Origin: an uncultured Rhizobium sp.
GTDB lineage: Bacteria > Pseudomonadota > Alphaproteobacteria > Rhizobiales > Rhizobiaceae
DNA: 64,000 nucleotides
Reading direction: 5' to 3'
Assembly (NCBI GenBank): GCA_945952415.1
Contig: CAMFIF010000014.1
Location: 1 to 64,000 of the forward strand
A model generated the notes under the pieces. That model saw only the letters and a program-made list of their open reading frames with translations. It was not told where the DNA came from and did no database searches. The translations under genes and the position numbers were made by a program. Each line of letters starts with the position of its first letter. Position 1 is the stretch's first letter. Below are positions 59,386-64,000 of this stretch, in pieces.

Positions 59386-60939
59386 GTGACCCATCTTTCG
59401 TTTCCGGCCTCCTCGCCGGGACCGGCCGCGGATATGCCGGCGGACAGGCCGGTGATCCGACTGGCGGGCATTGCCAAGACCTTTCCCGGCGTGCGCGCAC
59501 TCGGCGGCGTCGAGCTTTCCCTTCATGCCGGCTCGGTCACGGCCCTGATCGGCGAGAATGGTGCGGGCAAATCCACCCTGGTCAAGATTCTGACGGGCAT
59601 CTACCAGCCCGACGAGGGCCATATAGAGATGGACGGTGCGCCGGTGCGCTTTCCGACAACGATGGATGCGGCGCGCGCAGGCGTCACGGCTATTCACCAG
59701 GAAACCGTGCTGTTCGACGAATTGTCGGTCGCCGAAAACATCTTTCTCGGGCACCAGCCCCGCAACCGTTTCGGGCTGATCGACTGGGCGCGCATGAATG
59801 CGGATGCGCGCGCGCTCCTCGACCGGATTGGCGCCCGCATGGATCCTGCCATGCGGCTGCGCGATCTCGGCATCGCCAACCGTCATCTTGTCGCCATCGC
59901 CCGGGCGCTCTCCATCGATGCGCGGGTGGTAATCATGGACGAGCCGACGGCCGCGCTCTCCCACAAGGAGATCGGCGAGCTTTACGACCTCGTGGAGCGG
60001 CTGAAGGCCGAGGGAAAGGCCATTCTCTTCATCAGCCACAAGTTCGATGAAATTTTCCGGATTGCCGACCGCTATACGGTGTTTCGCGATGGCGAGATGG
60101 TGGGCGCAGGGCTTCTCGCCGAAACCAGCCAGAACGATCTCGTGCGCCTGATGGTGGGACGGGACGTCGGCCAAGTCTTTCCGAAGGTTGCGGCCGACAT
60201 CGGGGAGCCCGTGCTCACCGTGGCCGGCTATTGCCACCCGACGGAATTCGAGGATATCGGCTTCGAGCTCCGGCGCGGCGAAATCCTCGGCTTCTACGGG
60301 CTCATCGGGGCCGGGCGCTCGGAGGTGATGCAGGCGCTTTTCGGCGTGACACGCCCCTCCAAGGGCGCGGTCCGGATCGATGGCGAGGTGGCGGTGATCC
60401 GCACGCCGGCGGAAGCCGTAGCGCGGGGTATCGTCTATGTACCGGAGGATCGCGGCCGGCAGGGGGCGATTACCGCCATGCCGATCGTTTCCAACGTTAC
60501 GCTGCCGTCGCTGTCGCGCACGTCGCGCCGCGGCTTCATCCGCATGGCGGAGGAATTCGCGCTGGCGCGGGACTATACGGCCCGGCTCGATCTGAGGGCC
60601 GCTGCGCTCGACCAGCCGGTCGGCACACTTTCCGGCGGCAACCAGCAGAAGGTGGTGATCGCAAAGTGGCTGGCCACCCGGCCCAAGGTGATCATTCTCG
60701 ACGAGCCCACGAAGGGCATCGATATCGGCTCCAAGGCGGCCGTTCATGCCTTCATGAGCGAGCTGGCGGGCCAAGGGCTTTCCGTCATCATGGTTTCCTC
60801 GGAAATTCCGGAGATCATGGGCATGTCGGACCGCGTCATCGTGATGCGCGAGGGCCGGATCGCCGGCCGTTTCGACCGCGAAGGGCTGACGCCGGAAATG
60901 CTCGTCAGGGCGGCAGCCGGAATTGGAGAAGCGGCATGA
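59386..60939 (+). CDS. rhaT: Rhamnose ABC transporter ATPase (duplicated domains)
   Basis: 517 residues from a GTG at 59386 with AGGA upstream; a TTG at 59347 and an ATG at 59434 are alternatives. Two ABC domains: the first with Walker A LIGENGAGKST and Walker B VVIMDEPTAALSHKE, the second with LSGGNQQKVVIAKWL and VIILDEPTKGIDIGSK, as in RbsA/RhaT ATPases. In the first domain the signature is altered (RDLGIANRHLVAIARAL). It powers RhaP/RhaQ. Confidence 0.92.
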   Translation: MTHLSFPASSPGPAADMPADRPVIRLAGIAKTFPGVRALGGVELSLHAGSVTALIGENGAGKSTLVKILTGIYQPDEGHIEMDGAPVRFPTTMDAARAGVTAIHQETVLFDELSVAENIFLGHQPRNRFGLIDWARMNADARALLDRIGARMDPAMRLRDLGIANRHLVAIARALSIDARVVIMDEPTAALSHKEIGELYDLVERLKAEGKAILFISHKFDEIFRIADRYTVFRDGEMVGAGLLAETSQNDLVRLMVGRDVGQVFPKVAADIGEPVLTVAGYCHPTEFEDIGFELRRGEILGFYGLIGAGRSEVMQALFGVTRPSKGAVRIDGEVAVIRTPAEAVARGIVYVPEDRGRQGAITAMPIVSNVTLPSLSRTSRRGFIRMAEEFALARDYTARLDLRAAALDQPVGTLSGGNQQKVVIAKWLATRPKVIILDEPTKGIDIGSKAAVHAFMSELAGQGLSVIMVSSEIPEIMGMSDRVIVMREGRIAGRFDREGLTPEMLVRAAAGIGEAA

Positions 60940-61916
60940 AGGCCCTGTTCAGACATCGTGAATTGCAGCTGGTTGCGGTCATCCTGGTGATGGTCGGCCT
61001 CATTGCGCTGCGCTTTCCCACTTTCGTGGCCCCCGCAAGCCTCGGCAACGTGTTCAACGACACGTCGATCCTGATCATCCTGGCGCTGGGGCAGATGACC
61101 GTCATCCTCACCAAATGCGTCGATCTCTCGACGGCTGCGACGCTGGCGCTCTGTGGCATGGTGGCTGCCATGCTCAACAATCTCTATCCGGATCTGCCGG
61201 TTCTCCTTCTGGTTCTGGTGGCGATCCTGACCGGTGCCCTGCTCGGGGCGATCAACGGCCTGATGGTCTGGCGGCTCGACATGCCGCCGATCGTCGTCAC
61301 GCTCGGCACCATGACCATCTATCGGGGCATCATCTTCCTGATCTCCGGCGGCAAATGGATCAACGCGCATGAAATGACCGACAGCTTCAAGGCCGTGCCG
61401 CGTGCCGATATTGCCGGCATTCCCGTGCTCAGCTGGCTCGCCCTCCTGGTCATTGCGGTCATGGCGGTCGGCCTCCGGCGCCTGCGCACCGGACGCGCCT
61501 TCTATGCGGTGGGCGGCAACCCCCATGCTGCGGTCTATACGGGCATCGACGTGGGCTATACGCGGTTCCTGTCCTTCGTCATCTCTGGCGCACTGTCCGG
61601 GCTTGCCGGCTATCTCTGGATTGCCCGCTATGCGGTCGCCTATGTCGATATTGCGCTGGGCTTCGAACTCGACGTGGTGGCGGCCTGTGTCATTGGCGGG
61701 GTTTCCATCGCCGGCGGCATCGGCACTGTCTATGGCGCGGTGCTCGGGGCGCTGTTTCTCGGTACGATCAAGAATGCGCTGCCGGTCATCAACATCTCGC
61801 CCTTCTGGCAGCTTGCGATATCCGGAAGCGTGATCATCCTGGCCGTCGCCTTCAATGCGCGGGCCGAGCGGCGCAAGGGCCGGGTGATCCTCAAGAAAGC
61901 AGAGGTGTCCGCATGA
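60936..61916 (+). CDS. rhaP: Rhamnose ABC transporter permease
   Basis: 326 residues, RbsC-type permease with about ten helices. LIILALGQMTVILTKCVDLSTAATLALCGMVAAML, VWRLDMPPIVVTLGTMTIYRGIIFLISGG, AVGGNPHAAVYTGIDVGYTRFLSFVISGALSGLAG and GGVSIAGGIGTVYGAVLGALFLGTIKNAL are family motifs. ATGA overlap with rhaT (60936-60939). Confidence 0.92.
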   Translation: MKALFRHRELQLVAVILVMVGLIALRFPTFVAPASLGNVFNDTSILIILALGQMTVILTKCVDLSTAATLALCGMVAAMLNNLYPDLPVLLLVLVAILTGALLGAINGLMVWRLDMPPIVVTLGTMTIYRGIIFLISGGKWINAHEMTDSFKAVPRADIAGIPVLSWLALLVIAVMAVGLRRLRTGRAFYAVGGNPHAAVYTGIDVGYTRFLSFVISGALSGLAGYLWIARYAVAYVDIALGFELDVVAACVIGGVSIAGGIGTVYGAVLGALFLGTIKNALPVINISPFWQLAISGSVIILAVAFNARAERRKGRVILKKAEVSA

Positions 61917-62926
61917 GCGCGCCATCCACACGCGGCGAAACCCGCCTGGTGCCCGACCGCCTGCAGGGCCGGGCCGAACGGCTGCTGAAAAGCTGGGAAG
62001 CCCTGCTTCTGGCCGTCGCCATCGCCATCTTCGCGCTCAATGTCTGGTCCTCCCCCTATTTCCTCGATCCGTGGAACCTCTCGGATGCCACCTTCAACTT
62101 CACGGAAAAGGGGCTGATCGCCTTTGCGCTGGCGCTCGTCATCGTCTCCGGCGAGATCGACCTGTCGGTGGCCGCGATCCTTGCACTTTCCTCGACGCTG
62201 ATGGGGCTTGCCATGAGCCATGGGGCCGGCACACCTGAAATCGTCGCTATCGGCCTTCTCACCGGTCTTGCCTGCGGCGCGATCAATGGCATGCTGGTGA
62301 GCGGGCTCGGCCTGCCCTCCATCGTGGTCACGATCGGCACCATGAGCCTCTTCCGCGGCATCGCCTTCATCATCCTGGGGGACAAGGCCTTTACCGGCTA
62401 TCCGGTGGATTTTGCCTGGTTCGGGCAGGGCTATGTCTGGTGGGTCTTCTCCTTCGAGCTCCTGCTGTTCGTGGTGGCGGCCATTCTCTTTGCGGTTCTT
62501 CTCCATGCCACGAGCTTCGGGCGTATGGTCTATGCCATCGGCAATAATGCGGTGGCCGCGCAATTTTCCGGCATCCGGGTGGAGCGGGTGAAATTCCTCC
62601 TTTTTCTCCTCTCCGGGCTGATGAGCGGTCTTGCTGCCGTCTGCCTTACCTCCCGCCTCGGTTCGACCCGTCCGTCGATCGCGACCGGCTGGGAGCTGGA
62701 GGCGGTGACCATGGCGGTGCTGGGCGGCATCAATATTCTCGGCGGTTCCGGCCGCATCGGCGGGGTGGTGCTGGCAGCCCTCATCATGGGCATGGTAACC
62801 TTCGGCTTCGGTCTGCTCAACGTGCCCGGCATCGTCATGTCCATCTTCGTCGGGCTGCTTCTCATCCTCGTCATCGCCCTCCCGAAGCTCATCGGCCGCC
62901 TCGGGCGCGCCAAGCGGAAAGCCTGA
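61913..62926 (+). CDS. rhaQ: Rhamnose ABC transporter permease
   Basis: 337 residues, RbsC-type permease. LIAFALALVIVSGEIDLSVAAILALSSTLMG, LVSGLGLPSIVVTIGTMSLFRGIAFIILG, AIGNNAVAAQFSGIRVERVKFLLFLLSGLMSGLAA and LGGINILGGSGRIGGVVLAALIMGMVTFGFGLL are typical. ATGA overlap with rhaP (61913-61916). Pairs with RhaP in the membrane. Confidence 0.92.
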   Translation: MSAPSTRGETRLVPDRLQGRAERLLKSWEALLLAVAIAIFALNVWSSPYFLDPWNLSDATFNFTEKGLIAFALALVIVSGEIDLSVAAILALSSTLMGLAMSHGAGTPEIVAIGLLTGLACGAINGMLVSGLGLPSIVVTIGTMSLFRGIAFIILGDKAFTGYPVDFAWFGQGYVWWVFSFELLLFVVAAILFAVLLHATSFGRMVYAIGNNAVAAQFSGIRVERVKFLLFLLSGLMSGLAAVCLTSRLGSTRPSIATGWELEAVTMAVLGGINILGGSGRIGGVVLAALIMGMVTFGFGLLNVPGIVMSIFVGLLLILVIALPKLIGRLGRAKRKA

Positions 62927-62929
62927 GCC

Positions 62930-64000
62930 ATGTCCAGACCGCAACGGATCGCCGTCATCGACATCGGCAAGACCAATGCCAAGGTGGTGCTTTTCGATGC
63001 CGCAGAGGGGCGGGAAACCCTGCAGCATTCGCGCCGCAACCAGTCCATCCCGGCGCCCTACCGGCATTTCGACACGGCGGCGCTCTGGCGCTTCATCTGC
63101 GAAAGTCTGGCCGATATTGCCGGCAAGTCGTCCATCGACGCCATTTCGATCACCACACATGGTGCCTGCTTTGCGCTGGTCGACGCCAATGGCGGGCTTG
63201 CCATGCCGGTCATGGATTATGAGGATACGGCGCCCGACGATCTCGACGAGGACTATCGGCGCATCCGGCCACCCTTCTCCGAAACCGGTTCGCCGCGGCT
63301 GCCCATGGGCCTGAATGCGGCGGCGATGCTTTACTGGCAGTCCCGGGCCAATCGGGAGGCCTTCGCACGCACGCGTCATATTCTGCCCTGGCCGCAATAC
63401 TGGGCCTTCCGCCTGACCGGGGTGATCGCCAGCGAGGCCACCTCGCTCGGGGTCCATACGGATCTCTGGAATCCCCATGAGGGGCGCTTTTCCTCGCTGG
63501 TCACCCGTCTCGGCTGGGAAAGGCTGATGCCGGAAATTCGACCTGCCAATGCGGTGCTCGGACCTGTGCGGGCCGATCTTGCCGCGGAACTCGGCCTTCC
63601 GGCCGATATTCCCGTCTATTCCGGCATTCACGACTCCAATGCTTCGCTGCTTCCCCATCTCTATCAGCGGCGTGCCCCCTTCTCGGTCCTTTCGACGGGG
63701 ACCTGGGTGGTCACGCTTTCGGTCGGCGGGCGCGATGTGGTGCTGGATGAAAGGCGCGACTCGCTCCTCAACGTCAATGCGCTCGGGGAGAAAACGCCGT
63801 CGGCGCGCTTCATGGGCGGGCGGGCCTTCGAAATCCTCGCGCCGCAAAGCCCGCTTGCGATCACGGATGCGGATCGCAAACGCGTGCTTGACGGCGGGAT
63901 CATGTTCCTGCCGTCGCTTCCCGCGGGCTCCGGACCCTTTCCCCATTCGCAAGGCCGGTGGACCATGGAGCCGGAGGGCGACGGGGAACGGCTTTATGCG
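62930..64000 (+). CDS. rhaK: L-rhamnulose kinase, 3' end outside the window
   Basis: Open for 357 codons from the ATG at 62930 to the window edge, so the C-terminal part is missing. FGGY-kinase features: RIAVIDIGKTNAKVVLFD (phosphate-1 loop), SITTHGACFALVDANGG, PVYSGIHDSNASLLPHLY (catalytic Asp) and FSVLSTGTWVVTLS (phosphate-2). It phosphorylates L-rhamnulose to L-rhamnulose-1-phosphate for RhaD. In R. leguminosarum the kinase is also reported to be needed for activity of the RhaSTPQ importer. The start lies three bases after the rhaQ stop, and no rhaU mutarotase gene separates them. Confidence 0.9.
   Translation, partial: MSRPQRIAVIDIGKTNAKVVLFDAAEGRETLQHSRRNQSIPAPYRHFDTAALWRFICESLADIAGKSSIDAISITTHGACFALVDANGGLAMPVMDYEDTAPDDLDEDYRRIRPPFSETGSPRLPMGLNAAAMLYWQSRANREAFARTRHILPWPQYWAFRLTGVIASEATSLGVHTDLWNPHEGRFSSLVTRLGWERLMPEIRPANAVLGPVRADLAAELGLPADIPVYSGIHDSNASLLPHLYQRRAPFSVLSTGTWVVTLSVGGRDVVLDERRDSLLNVNALGEKTPSARFMGGRAFEILAPQSPLAITDADRKRVLDGGIMFLPSLPAGSGPFPHSQGRWTMEPEGDGERLYA

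Noticed and set aside
61730..63952. 740-codon open frame on the minus strand
   Set aside because: Antisense to rhaP, rhaQ and rhaK; no domain pattern.

Overview
The window looks like chromosome from an alphaproteobacterium of the Rhizobiales, most likely Rhizobiaceae. The support is high GC with strong GC3 bias, frequent ATGA start/stop overlaps, rhizobial-type L-rhamnose genes (a rhaR/rhaS/rhaT/rhaP/rhaQ/rhaK order divergent from rhaD-rhaI), and several complete ABC-importer operons. No rRNA, tRNA, CRISPR array, insertion sequence or phage gene was recognised. All assignments come from reading translations and motifs; no database search was possible.

Layout. (1) 91-5922, minus strand: a GAF-domain gene heads a dipeptide/oligopeptide-type ABC importer operon (two permeases, two ATPases, binding protein) that ends in a strong stem-loop. 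(2) 6210-20282: an exopolysaccharide locus. It begins with a double alpha/beta hydrolase, then a tightly coupled plus-strand run of glycosyltransferase, Wzz-like co-polymerase with a degenerate kinase domain, glycosyltransferase, Wzy-like polymerase, MurJ-like flippase, polysaccharide deacetylase and glycosyltransferase. A convergent glycosyltransferase plus secreted glycoside hydrolase pair follows. (3) 20530-27098: stress and housekeeping genes: a ferric-reductase-like membrane protein divergent from a TetR regulator with two palindromic operators, a 1-Cys peroxiredoxin, an inositol-phosphatase family protein, a large MscS channel and an asparaginase-family hydrolase. (4) 27111-29647, minus strand: a bufferin-type RiPP operon (DUF2282 precursor, DUF692 enzyme, DUF2063 partner, DoxX protein) behind an ECF-sigma-like promoter. 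Next come a GGDEF cyclase, an iron-type alcohol dehydrogenase and a ureidoglycine aminohydrolase.

(5) 34112-41432: an orphan biosynthetic cluster of seven enzymes: ketosynthase III, extended SDR, metallo-beta-lactamase-fold hydrolase, F390-synthetase-like adenylate-forming enzyme and ATP-grasp ligase on the plus strand, with a convergent Rieske oxygenase and GNAT acyltransferase. The parts fit assembly of an acyl or aminoacyl small molecule. This is the best candidate here for an undescribed system.

(6) 41577-53814: a catabolic island for an unidentified compound. It has a Gfo/Idh/MocA dehydrogenase, a MalFGEK-type ABC importer, a D-threonine-aldolase-like PLP enzyme, an M81 (MlrC-type) metallopeptidase, an NTF2-like protein, RidA, an RpiR regulator, an SDR and an MFS transporter. 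Similar TGAAA-N5-TTTCA-like motifs lie upstream of the first operon and in the divergent ridA region, which suggests one RpiR regulon. (7) 53821-64000: L-rhamnose catabolism and uptake, with a nested dyad operator region between rhaD and rhaR. The kinase gene rhaK runs off the window end, and no mutarotase gene rhaU lies between rhaQ and rhaK.
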